IMG/VR virus record: IMGVR_UViG_3300046820_000296
Coordinates: 1 to 36,212 of that record
Strand: one strand, 5' to 3'
Length of the DNA: 36,212 nucleotides
Origin: a virus
The notes under the pieces are model-generated. The model saw only the letters and a list, made by a program, of their open reading frames with translations. It was not told the origin of the DNA and did not search any database. Within the stretch, counting starts at the first letter, position 1. Each line of letters starts with the position of its first letter. The translations under genes and the position numbers were made by a program. Positions 17,695-22,988 of this stretch are shown here, in pieces.

Positions 17695-18095
17695 AGCTCC
17701 TCTTCCTTAGGCGTAACATCTTCAATGTCGTACTGAATCTCCTCAGCATCGACAGTAGGCGCAGTGAGACCTGTAATGTTAATGCTAATAGAAGGAGTAC
17801 CAGATCCTTGTTTAGTTTGTTCGAAAGCACTTACTGGCATTATCCTATCTACGACTAGCTTCCACGCAGCTGCTTGGTTCTTATGGTCATCATTGAGAGC
17901 AGCATTGAGGATAGTCTCTAAGACTTTGGCTGACTTAGGGGAGTTAAGCATCCTAGCTTTGTACTCATCGATAATAGCCTTATCACCCTTAGGACGACCT
18001 AAGGTTCCTCTGTTCTTGGACTTCTTAGCTACTATCTCACCCTTCTTAGGTCTACCTCGTCCTCTGACTTTAAACTCTGTGATCTCTTGTGTCAT
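17691..18095 (-). CDS. terS: Terminase small subunit (TerS) with AT-hooks
   Basis: I chose the ATG at 18095, which has an AAGGA ribosome site 6 bases upstream; a longer frame to 18152 lacks one. The 134-residue product has two AT-hook-like motifs near its start (RGRGRPKKG, residues 11-19, and GRPKG, 33-37). A helical core follows (KAIIDEYKARMLNSPKSAKV, then ILNAALNDDHKNQAAAWKLV), and the tail is acidic. The core and its place immediately before terL identify it as TerS, which binds the packaging site and loads TerL. The AT-hooks suggest that the packaging site is AT-rich. Confidence 0.8.
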   Translation of the reverse strand: MTQEITEFKVRGRGRPKKGEIVAKKSKNRGTLGRPKGDKAIIDEYKARMLNSPKSAKVLETILNAALNDDHKNQAAAWKLVVDRIMPVSAFEQTKQGSGTPSISINITGLTAPTVDAEEIQYDIEDVTPKEEEL

Positions 18096-18164
18096 CTTTG
18101 TCCTTTTAGGAGATGATAATAATAAATAAAGAGTTGGTTGCCTAGGAGCCACCTAAGACCTCTT

Positions 18165-18182
18165 GTGAGGGGCTTACCTCAC
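18165..18182. repeat. Short hairpin near terS
   Basis: GTGAGG (18165-18170) and CCTCAC (18177-18182) form a 6-bp stem with a 6-base loop. It lies within a wider inverted repeat GTTGGTTG (18133-18140) / CAACCAAC (18212-18219). In the terS leader RNA these could form one long stem-loop. Confidence 0.4.
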
Positions 18183-18228
18183 CTCATTCTTTGCCTAACA
18201 AAGAACCTTCTCAACCAACGTAATAGCA

Positions 18229-18253
18229 CTTAGAGTACTCTAGAGTACCTAAG
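18229..18253. repeat. Palindrome in the terS leader
   Basis: GTACTCTAGAGTAC (18235-18248) is a perfect 14-bp palindrome. With one bulged base (18234) it extends to CTTAG/CTAAG arms at 18229-18233 and 18249-18253. It is a good candidate for a dimeric DNA-binding site or a cruciform, and lies about 190 bases downstream of the terS promoter. Confidence 0.55.
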
Positions 18254-18308
18254 ACATTTAACTTTAATGCAAGAATCTAAATGAAGTATTTAACTACTTT
18301 ATTAAACC

Positions 18309-18324
18309 CTTGTGTCCACTTTCA
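18309..18324. repeat. Direct repeat CTTGTGTCCACTTTCA, copy 1
   Basis: This 16-base sequence is repeated exactly at 18541-18556. The second copy is extended on its left as AGACCTCTTGTG, which also occurs at 18156-18167. A variant, AGACCTCTTGTTGCCACTTC, lies inside the terL gene at 17649-17668. Confidence 0.55.
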
Positions 18325-18438
18325 AGTAAACACTAGGGCTAACTAAGTAACCTCATAAAGAAACTTCCTGTATTTAAACTAAGTAGCCTGTCTACAAAGT
18401 CTTCATTTGAGTTCTTGGAAGGATAACCTTCATAGAGA

Positions 18439-18466
18439 ATTATACTGTACTTTTCAGAGAAGTCAA
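18439..18466 (-). promoter_or_regulatory. Strong sigma-70-like promoter for terS-terL
   Basis: On the minus strand -35 TTGACT (18461-18466; 5 of 6) is followed by 16 bases and a perfect -10 TATAAT (18439-18444). Transcription would start near 18432 and leave an unusually long leader of about 340 bases before terS, which contains the palindrome and hairpins listed nearby. Confidence 0.72.
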
Positions 18467-18530
18467 GCATTATTTACATTTATTTATACTGTCTTCTATC
18501 TTTAGAGTCTACACTCTAACTTATCTACCT

Positions 18531-18577
18531 TCATAGACCTCTTGTGTCCACTTTCATGACCTCAAGCGGGTCTATGA
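18531..18577. repeat. Inverted repeat enclosing repeat copy 2
   Basis: TCATAGACC (18531-18539) and GGTCTATGA (18569-18577) are perfect 9-bp inverted repeats separated by 29 bases. The second exact copy of CTTGTGTCCACTTTCA (18541-18556) lies in the loop. The arrangement suggests a protein-binding or packaging-related site. Confidence 0.5.
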
Positions 18578-18807
18578 CAGCCCTCCTGTGCACAGATTAT
18601 CTCCATAGATCTAACCTGTCCCTAATTAGTTCCATAACTTCTTTGATTTTATTAGACTTTTTAGTCATGATTGTCTACTTTCTTAATTACTCTTTTTTGT
18701 GTACTTAGGAGGCTCCCACAAAAGTAATCACCCAAGCCTACCCCTCCCCCCTATCAAGTTACACTAATGACTCATTGGTCAGTAAAGTAGTAAGTATACA
18801 TACTAAG

Positions 18808-19122
18808 TTATCCACAGGTTACTAACAAGATCTCCACAGGTTGTGCATGAGAGGCGATGAAGCACCTATAAAGTACTACTCCAGCAACACAATAGTTCTA
18901 AGGGTAAACACCTACCTCAAGAGTTATCCACAAGAGGTTGTTACTAAGCTGTGCATAAGTACGTAGTTATCCACAGACTAATCAACTTGGTGCATAAAAG
19001 CTCACCAAAGTAGTGCACTGGTGTCCATTCTGCATCACAATGGTGCATCATAAATGAATACTATACGTTACAATCTATACACATCATAGACTATATGTAT
19101 ACAAATTAGTGAAAACTATACA
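18808..19122 (+). promoter_or_regulatory. Candidate replication origin with DnaA boxes
   Basis: Three exact DnaA boxes TTATCCACA occur on the plus strand at 18808-18816, 18924-18932 and 18967-18975, each preceded by AG. A fourth box TTATGCACA is on the minus strand at 18950-18958. Near matches lie at 18990-18998 and 18842-18850. An AT-rich stretch with repeated CTATAC or CTATAT (about 19060-19122) follows, the usual place for a duplex-unwinding element. The layout copies a bacterial oriC in miniature. Function as an origin, or as a sink or regulator for host DnaA, is inference. Confidence 0.55.
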
Positions 19123-19198
19123 TATCAAGTACTACAAAATCAGGGCTGGCATGGGGCTTGCAATATACCTAGCATTATCAACCACAGAGGTGCATCAC

Positions 19199-19378
19199 AT
19201 GACACACGCAACAGAATCAACTATCAAAGGCTTAATGCTTGATCTAAGCCAGTATCAGAAGGCTAAGGTATACTACGTGGCGCAGCGGTCTGAGTGTCCT
19301 ATCTGGGTCGCGTACGATATCTTAGTATCTGAAGAATGGGATTGTGATGACGCCATCAAGGATATTCGCAATATGTAA
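19199..19378 (+). CDS. Small early protein, unknown
   Basis: I chose the ATG at 19199, which has GAGG 8 bases upstream. A longer frame starts with GTG at 19109 in the AT-rich tract and has no ribosome site. The 59-residue product (starts MTHATESTIKGLMLDLSQYQ) is helical, with an Ala/Tyr/Val centre and an acidic end (SEEWDCDDAIKDIRNM). It is the first gene of the rightward block, the position where phages often keep host-takeover genes. I do not recognise the family. Confidence 0.6.
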   Translation: MTHATESTIKGLMLDLSQYQKAKVYYVAQRSECPIWVAYDILVSEEWDCDDAIKDIRNM

Positions 19379-19383
19379 ACAAC

Positions 19384-19399
19384 AGATCCTTCGGGGTCT
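19384..19399 (+). other. UUCG-loop hairpin before the 73-aa gene
   Basis: AGATCC-TTCG-GGGTCT forms a 6-bp stem (one G-U pair) capped by a very stable C(UUCG)G tetraloop and followed by TT. It lies between two early genes, just before the AAGGAG ribosome site of the next gene. It could act as a weak terminator or an mRNA-stabilising or processing element. Confidence 0.45.
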
Positions 19400-19416
19400 T
19401 TCAAGGAGTTATCACA

Positions 19417-19638
19417 ATGAAAACCATCATCCATGTGAACCAACACGCCATACGCCGGAATATCAAGGCTACTGAGCCTGAACCTGTGCTGACAGTCAAA
19501 ACTTACAAGTCCAACACCTACGCACATGAGGTAAGCATTGAAGGCTCTAGCAAGGTCGTATACAGTCCACACAAGCCTCTCTCATGTGGTGCTAGAGTGT
19601 GGATTGAAACTGAATCAACTGTAACTATTATTAAGTAA
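19417..19638 (+). CDS. Conserved phage protein, small beta-rich
   Basis: The 73-residue product starts MKTIIHVNQHAIRRN, followed by VLTVKTYKSNTYAHEVSIEG and VVYSPHKPLSCGARVWIETE. I recognise this plan (IHVNQH, then TVK-YKSN, then YSP-KPLSCGA-VWIET) as a small protein found in many phages and prophages of Pseudomonadota. No function is known to me. AAGGAG lies 9 bases before ATG. It heads the early accessory set before the first membrane micropeptide. Confidence 0.7.
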   Translation: MKTIIHVNQHAIRRNIKATEPEPVLTVKTYKSNTYAHEVSIEGSSKVVYSPHKPLSCGARVWIETESTVTIIK

Positions 19639-19650
19639 GGAATCTAAACC

Positions 19651-19734
19651 ATGAACACCCACGAATTCATTGACCGCTTTGTCTTGCCTGCCTTGACCTT
19701 CATTGCTATACTTGTGGTCTGGATGACAGCCTAG
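19651..19734 (+). CDS. Membrane micropeptide 1 (27 aa)
   Basis: An ATG at 19651 with AAGGA 9 bases upstream opens 27 codons ending in TAG. The product begins MNTHEFIDRF and then forms one hydrophobic helix, VLPALTFIAILVVWMTA. It is closely related to micropeptide 3 at 21654-21737: 15 of 27 residues are identical, and 8 of those 15 use different codons, so the protein sequence is under selection. A shorter relative lies at 20038-20112. The likely location is the inner membrane, with about 9 polar residues on one side. Function is unknown; a host-membrane effector, superinfection-exclusion peptide or type I toxin-like peptide are options. Confidence 0.65.
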   Translation: MNTHEFIDRFVLPALTFIAILVVWMTA

Positions 19735-19812
19735 TCTGTAGAGTCTCAGCGATGGGGCTTTATGGGGTAGGATTGTCTACCTGTCTCAATCAACTTGTTA
19801 AGGATTAACACA
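19735..19812 (+). promoter_or_regulatory. Structured leader, copy 1, with Shine-Dalgarno hairpin
   Basis: This 78-base gap contains a hairpin GGTAG-GATTGT-CTACC (19766-19781). It ends with TGTTAA-GGA-TTAACA (about 19797-19811), a perfect 6-bp dyad with the ribosome-binding GGA in its loop. It is clearly homologous to 21738-21825 (shared GGGGCTT, TATGGGGTA, AATCAACTT, TAAGGATTA). The following gene starts at 19813. Confidence 0.6.
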
Positions 19813-20016
19813 ATGTCAAACACTACACTAAACACAAACGTAAACGTAATGAAAGCAAGGGCAATGCTAGGCACTGTCTCAGGTGCTACATGCGTTGATT
19901 CTAGCTTACTGTTAGAAGATGATGGATTCTGTGCACTACTCACGAAACTGTCTCATACTGTCTCACTCAATGAGGGCATCGAAGCCTTGATAGAATACGT
20001 GAACAACAACTATTAA
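19813..20016 (+). CDS. Small early protein, unknown
   Basis: The ATG at 19813 follows the ribosome-site hairpin of leader copy 1; an in-frame TTG further upstream would place the hairpin in coding sequence. The 67-residue product starts MSNTTLNTNVNVMKARAMLG, has a middle segment TVSGATCVDSSLLLEDDGFC and ends LNEGIEALIEYVNNNY. It is probably helical, with no motif that I recognise. It is one of three accessory genes that follow a micropeptide plus leader unit. Confidence 0.55.
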   Translation: MSNTTLNTNVNVMKARAMLGTVSGATCVDSSLLLEDDGFCALLTKLSHTVSLNEGIEALIEYVNNNY

Positions 20017-20037
20017 TCAACAGTAAGGGAAAACACC

Positions 20038-20112
20038 ATGAACAATCTCGCTCAATCTGTCTTATACTGGGTTTATGCCGTGGCTATCTTAGTTGTTTGG
20101 CTAACTCTGTAA
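20038..20112 (+). CDS. Membrane micropeptide 2 (24 aa)
   Basis: An ATG at 20038, with TAAGGG 9 bases upstream, opens 24 codons ending in TAA. The product is one hydrophobic helix: MNNLAQSVLYWVYAV followed by AILVVWLTL. The C-terminal AILVVW-T motif is shared with micropeptides 1 and 3. It is more diverged and shorter, and lacks the EF/LIDR start. Its leader (20113-20214) is also the most diverged of the three. The inferred location is the cytoplasmic membrane. Function is unknown. Confidence 0.6.
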   Translation: MNNLAQSVLYWVYAVAILVVWLTL

Positions 20113-20214
20113 CAATCTACCGTGAAGCCTATTATGCGTAGGCTTTGCAGTGCATTGTCAATCGCATCCAGCGATGCTGCACTATCTCGCTAACTTGTTA
20201 AGGATTAACACACC
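20113..20214 (+). promoter_or_regulatory. Structured leader, copy 2, with Shine-Dalgarno hairpin
   Basis: ACAAT (20112-20116) can pair with ATTGT (20154-20158) around a perfect 7-bp hairpin AAGCCTA-TTATGCG-TAGGCTT (20125-20145). A second hairpin, GCATC-CAGC-GATGC, lies at 20164-20177. The last part repeats 21 bases of copy 1 exactly (20192-20212), including the dyad TGTTAA-GGA-TTAACA that holds the ribosome site. The next gene starts at 20215. Confidence 0.6.
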
Positions 20215-20547
20215 ATGAAAACCTCTGTAAATTTCCATGACTTCATTGACGCATTCAAACGCTTTGACCGCTATGACGGTTACGGTTACGAAGCCCTCAA
20301 AGTAATCTATAACTACTTGGAAGAATACGAAGAATCAACAGGCGAAGAAATAGAGTTAGATGTAATTGCAATCTGTTGTGACTATAACGTAGACACGCCT
20401 TTAAGCATTGCTGAAAATTATGGCATTGAGATTGACGTCAACGAAAATGATGATGAAATTACTCAGCAAGTTAAAGACTTTTTAGAATCGGCTACGATTA
20501 TGCTCGGTGAAACCGCTGACGGTCAAATAGTCTATCAAGTATTCTAA
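20215..20547 (+). CDS. Conserved phage protein, acidic
   Basis: The 110-residue product has FDRYDGYGYEALKVIYNYLE (about 17-36), then EEYEESTGEEIELDVIAICC (about 36-55) and a C-terminal GETADGQIVYQVF. The motif 'YEAL--L--YLEE-EE-TGEEIELDVIA-CC-Y' is one I recognise from small accessory proteins of phages and plasmids. It is strongly acidic, which could mean DNA mimicry or protein binding; that is inference. It follows leader copy 2. Confidence 0.65.
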   Translation: MKTSVNFHDFIDAFKRFDRYDGYGYEALKVIYNYLEEYEESTGEEIELDVIAICCDYNVDTPLSIAENYGIEIDVNENDDEITQQVKDFLESATIMLGETADGQIVYQVF

Positions 20548-20562
20548 ACTCAGGGGCTAACT

Positions 20563-20805
20563 ATGTTTAAAGTTATCGAAAAGGATAATCCATTGGCGGT
20601 GCATTGTCTCTGCGACACGTTAGAGCGTGCTCAGTATTGGATTGACGTTAGAGCGCCTTGTTCGCTTGAAAGTGTAGCATGTTGGGTAGAAAGTCAGTTA
20701 AACCTATCAACAGTGGACTTTGTAAGGTGTGTTGATAGCTTAGTTAGGCAAGGTTCCATTGAGCTATCAATAGACGGTGCAGGTATTGTTATAGATTTAA
20801 GATAA
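20563..20805 (+). CDS. Small protein, possible winged-helix fold
   Basis: The 80-residue product starts MFKVIEKDNPLAVHCLCDTL, with a short N-terminal part ending ERAQYWIDVRAP. The second half, SLESVACWVESQLNLSTVDF to SIELSIDGAGIVIDL, has the helix-helix-helix-hairpin order of a small winged helix. The resemblance is by eye only. A GGGG-containing ribosome site lies before ATG. It belongs to the same operon as its neighbours, with gaps of 15 and 9 bases. Confidence 0.5.
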   Translation: MFKVIEKDNPLAVHCLCDTLERAQYWIDVRAPCSLESVACWVESQLNLSTVDFVRCVDSLVRQGSIELSIDGAGIVIDLR

Positions 20806-20814
20806 GGTTTTAAT

Positions 20815-21324
20815 ATGTCTAATAACATAGAAAACAAAGTTTTGAAACAAGCCCTTGATGCGTTGAAGTTGATCGCTTCACAAGACCAAGGGTGTGGAGG
20901 AACTTACACCGAAGCGGACGCGTGGCGGTCAGCTAAATACATTGCACTTACTAACATTGCTTCAATTAAAGAAGGATTATCAAAGGTGTCCGCATTTTCA
21001 AAGCCTGTAGCTTGGATGGATGCTAATCAGCCTTGGGACTTATATAAAAATAAGCCTAACATAGAAGCGCTGCCTCTTTATACCGAACCTCCACAACATG
21101 CGCTCATAGCTGAACACCGGAAAAATAAGTATGATGAACTACAAAACAGAATGGAAACTTTGTTCCGTTGCCCACGGTGTTGGTATTCTGAAATTATCCC
21201 TAACCGTTCATGGGTTGGTCTTACAATGGAAGACAAAAAAGAATATGTAGCTCAAGACTTTGGAGGTAATCGACTAGATGCCATGGACTGGGCAGAAAAA
21301 CGATTAAAGGAGAAAAATACATGA
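20815..21324 (+). CDS. Phage accessory protein with PVAW...PLYT domain
   Basis: The product has 169 residues. The N-terminal helix (VLKQALDALKLIASQDQ, about 9-25) is followed by KPVAWMDANQPWDLYKNKPN and ALPLYTEPPQ (about 63-94). This domain, in which a short PVAW strand is followed by a PLYT-PPQ strand, is very common in accessory proteins of Pseudomonadota phages. The C-terminal part has CPRCWYSEIIPNRSW and an acidic helix. A second protein with the same plan lies at 24395-24865. The role is unknown. The stop overlaps the next ATG (ATGA). Confidence 0.65.
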   Translation: MSNNIENKVLKQALDALKLIASQDQGCGGTYTEADAWRSAKYIALTNIASIKEGLSKVSAFSKPVAWMDANQPWDLYKNKPNIEALPLYTEPPQHALIAEHRKNKYDELQNRMETLFRCPRCWYSEIIPNRSWVGLTMEDKKEYVAQDFGGNRLDAMDWAEKRLKEKNT

Positions 21325-21632
21325 AAAACTTTACCAAAGAAGACGCACTTTGTTTAATGAATGAGGCAGGGCTAGGAATCGGAGGGGCGTTTTATGTTGA
21401 AGATGTGCTCAGGTTTATGTCGTTAGTGGTTGAACGCGCCGATTTAAAACCTAGACTATTAGATGGACAGCTTCGGCGTCTATGGTGTCAATATGCGGCT
21501 AACATGCACGGCTGGCCCAATGATGGAGTGCCTCCGCTTTGTGATATAAATGGGTATGTAGGCTTTCAAGAGCCTTGGCATGAATCAGAATATCAAGTTT
21601 TCAAAGCGGGCTATCTATCAGCTTACAACTAA
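21321..21632 (+). CDS. Hypothetical accessory protein
   Basis: The 103-residue product starts MKNFTKEDALCLMNEAGLGI and is coupled to the gene before it by ATGA. It has a helical N-terminal half (YVEDVLRFMSLVVERAD) and an aromatic C-terminal half (GWPNDGVPPLCDINGYVGFQ, then EPWHESEYQVF). The N-terminal 'EDAL-LMNEAG' pattern recalls the small proteins at 32783-33034 and elsewhere in phage accessory regions. I do not recognise a function. Confidence 0.55.
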   Translation: MKNFTKEDALCLMNEAGLGIGGAFYVEDVLRFMSLVVERADLKPRLLDGQLRRLWCQYAANMHGWPNDGVPPLCDINGYVGFQEPWHESEYQVFKAGYLSAYN

Positions 21633-21653
21633 TCAACCAAAGGAATCACTACC

Positions 21654-21737
21654 ATGTCTATAAACGAACTGATCGATCGAGTTATCATCCCTGCTTTGGG
21701 CTTTGTTGCCCTTGTAGTGGTTTGGCTTACTGCCTGA
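21654..21737 (+). CDS. Membrane micropeptide 3 (27 aa)
   Basis: An ATG at 21654 with AAGGA 9 bases upstream opens 27 codons ending in TGA. The product starts MSINELIDRV and continues as one hydrophobic helix IIPALGFVALVVVWLTA. It aligns without gaps to micropeptide 1, sharing E5, I7, D8, R9, P13, A14, L15, F17, A19, V22, V23, W24, T26 and A27 besides Met1. Differences are mainly conservative and many codons differ. It probably spans the inner membrane once. The function is unknown. Confidence 0.65.
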   Translation: MSINELIDRVIIPALGFVALVVVWLTA

Positions 21738-21825
21738 GTTACAATCTAGCTTATAGGGGCTCTGCGAGGGGCTTCTATGGGGTACATTGTGTACCGTCAA
21801 TCAACTTTCTAAGGATTAGAACATC
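21738..21825 (+). promoter_or_regulatory. Structured leader, copy 3, with Shine-Dalgarno hairpin
   Basis: This 88-base gap is homologous to copy 1. The hairpin GGTACA-TTG-TGTACC (21781-21795) replaces GGTAG/CTACC. The ribosome-site dyad is TTCTAA-GGA-TTAGAA (about 21806-21820) instead of TGTTAA-GGA-TTAACA. Two pairs differ by changes on both sides (G-C to T-A and T-A to C-G), which keeps the dyad intact. Confidence 0.62.
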
Positions 21826-22080
21826 ATGCAAGCAATTCAAACACGCTATCTTTGCCCAACTAACTCACGCGGGGCACGCATCAAGGCCTCTTGTGCCGCT
21901 GGTTCAATCACAATCAGCTATCCACACGAGCTATCAGGCCAAGCGGTACATCGCAAAGCTGCTGAGGCTTTGGTGACTAAATTAGGCTGGGTTGACCCTT
22001 ATTATGGCGGCTTATTGGGTGGTTGTCTGCCTAATGGTGACTATTGCTTTGTGTTCACCTCTAAAGTGTCTGAGGAGTAA
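21826..22080 (+). CDS. Conserved phage/plasmid protein
   Basis: The 84-residue product starts MQAIQTRYLCPTNSRGARIK, with SITISYPHELSGQAVHRKAA and KLGWVDPYYGGLLGGCLPNG following. I recognise this pattern (TRY--PTNTRGSRIKA, YPHELSGEAVHR-AAEAL--KLGW, GLP-GDYCFVF) as a small protein common in phages and mobile elements of Pseudomonadota. The role is unknown. It follows leader copy 3, and its start is fixed by the ribosome-site hairpin. Confidence 0.7.
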   Translation: MQAIQTRYLCPTNSRGARIKASCAAGSITISYPHELSGQAVHRKAAEALVTKLGWVDPYYGGLLGGCLPNGDYCFVFTSKVSEE

Positions 22081-22086
22081 TAAACC

Positions 22087-22281
22087 ATGGCATTTTCTAC
22101 TTTACCCGTCCGTTTCTTTGTCGTTGACCACGATGTAGAAGATGATTGCATGGAATGGGACTTAAAAGAAGTCACAGAGCACGAATTCCTCAAAGCTGAG
22201 GGTTCAATCACATACGAACGACACACCAAGCGCGATAATGGTGTATCACAAATTTGTTTAACTAAGGGGTTAACATGCTAA
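22087..22281 (+). CDS. Hypothetical accessory protein
   Basis: The 64-residue product starts MAFSTLPVRFFVVDHDVEDD, with DLKEVTEHEFLKAEGSITYE following. It is probably a small beta-alpha protein with an acidic patch. It begins 6 bases after the previous stop. Its last codons contain the hairpin and ribosome site of the next gene and overlap that gene by 7 bases. No family is recognised. Confidence 0.5.
   Translation: MAFSTLPVRFFVVDHDVEDDCMEWDLKEVTEHEFLKAEGSITYERHTKRDNGVSQICLTKGLTC
22256..22274 (+). promoter_or_regulatory. Ribosome-site hairpin, fourth and weaker case
   Basis: GTTTAAC (22256-22262) and GTTAAC (22269-22274) can pair with one bulged base. The loop TAAGGG contains most of the Shine-Dalgarno sequence AAGGGG, and the ATG follows at once (22275). 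The layout resembles the leader hairpins at 19797, 20197 and 21806, although it lies inside the upstream coding sequence. Confidence 0.4.
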
Positions 22282-22541
22282 ACAACCGAGATTTTATCGA
22301 CCTCGAACGCCGCTTATGGCGTGAAGGCAACCCATTGTGTGATGAATTAGTCTCCACACGGGATGAGTTGCTACATTTATTGTCAGTATCTAAGAAGATA
22401 CTACAAAAGTATTCACCAGTAATCAATGCGCTACATTCGCCGGATGATCTGCGTACCGAAGGGAGCGACTTAGAATTCTTTAGAGAATGGGATAACTTCG
22501 GTGACACTTTGGACAATTTAACTTATCACTTGGGAGAATGA
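22275..22541 (+). CDS. Hypothetical helical accessory protein
   Basis: The 88-residue product starts MLNNRDFIDLERRLWREGNP and is helical almost throughout (LVSTRDELLHLLSVSKKILQ, about 25-44), with an acidic end (FFREWDNFGDTLDNLTYHLG). It overlaps the preceding gene by 7 bases and ends 4 bases before the next. No known family is recognised, and there are no Cys/His metal motifs or membrane spans. Confidence 0.55.
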   Translation: MLNNRDFIDLERRLWREGNPLCDELVSTRDELLHLLSVSKKILQKYSPVINALHSPDDLRTEGSDLEFFREWDNFGDTLDNLTYHLGE

Positions 22542-22545
22542 CATT

Positions 22546-22788
22546 ATGACAGAACAGGAATTCGAAGATCAATTCGACAGGGGAAACCTAGATTGTTCCT
22601 ATTGTGACTTTATTTGTGACAGGTATGATGCAATCAATAAGGAACACATGCTGCGATTATGGGATGATGATGGGGTATATGCTGACTTTAAAGATTCAAT
22701 GGTGACTACTGTGGTAGAAAAACAACAGTATTCATTGGGGCCTAATCCATTAGATAAATTCCCATCTATGTGGGGGACACCTAAATGA
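22546..22788 (+). CDS. Hypothetical acidic protein
   Basis: The product has 80 residues. The N-terminal half is acidic with a CSYCDFICDRYD motif (about residues 17-28). The CxxC...C pattern could bind metal but is not a standard finger. The middle reads LRLWDDDGVYADFKDSM. The stop overlaps the start of the micro-ORF at 22785 (ATGA). No family is recognised. Confidence 0.5.
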   Translation: MTEQEFEDQFDRGNLDCSYCDFICDRYDAINKEHMLRLWDDDGVYADFKDSMVTTVVEKQQYSLGPNPLDKFPSMWGTPK

Positions 22789-22847
22789 CCTTTATGATCA
22801 TAGTTTTCTATACAATCGATTTAATTGTGGAGCATGACCTGTGGTAA
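22785..22847 (+). CDS. Micro-ORF, hydrophobic peptide (20 aa)
   Basis: The ATG at 22785 overlaps the previous stop by ATGA and opens 20 codons to TAA. The peptide is MTFMIIVFYTIDLIVEHDLW, a hydrophobic segment with an acidic end. Its stop region overlaps a GTG start for the next small frame (GTGGTAA). Translational coupling is the main evidence. It may be only a spacer. Confidence 0.3.
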   Translation: MTFMIIVFYTIDLIVEHDLW

Positions 22848-22978
22848 ACCCTAAGCCTGACCCTTATTGGCCTTTTCCGTCTGAAGTGCCACCTAAGCCT
22901 TGGACACCTGAACAACAGAAGAAGTGGGCAGAGGATCAACTCAAGAATGTGCCTGAGAGCCCTTTAATGGGGCTTTAA
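22841..22978 (+). CDS. Small Pro/Trp-rich protein (45 aa)
   Basis: A GTG at 22841, overlapping the stop of the micro-ORF, opens 45 codons to TAA. The peptide starts MVNPKPDPYWPFPSEVPPKP and continues WTPEQQKKWAEDQLKNVP. Pro-rich plus one helix is a sensible small-protein composition, unlike random frames. A hairpin AGCCC-TTTAATG-GGGCT (22958-22974) overlaps its end and may be a weak terminator. No family is recognised. Confidence 0.42.
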   Translation: MVNPKPDPYWPFPSEVPPKPWTPEQQKKWAEDQLKNVPESPLMGL

Positions 22979-22988
22979 AGGCTAGTTT

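Larger units (their letters stand above)
18096..19198. other. Divergent intergenic region without genes
   Basis: About 1.1 kb separates the leftward and rightward gene blocks. I find no convincing gene in it. It holds the terS promoter and a roughly 340-base leader with inverted repeats (18096-18466), short direct repeats, nested inverted repeats, a pyrimidine run CCTACCCCTCCCCCC (18737-18751), exact DnaA boxes (18808-18975) and an AT-rich stretch with repeated CTATAC (about 19060-19122). Control of both gene blocks, packaging-site recognition and replication start are all plausible here. I could not find a confident rightward promoter; the best candidate is a weak TTGATT-17-CATGAT at about 18642-18670. 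Confidence 0.7.

Noticed and set aside
18737-18751. G-quadruplex on the minus strand
   Set aside because: Only two long G-runs are present, not the four needed for a standard quadruplex.
19109-19198. GTG-started extension of the first rightward gene
   Set aside because: It begins inside the AT-rich tract without a ribosome site; the ATG at 19199 has GAGG at the right distance.
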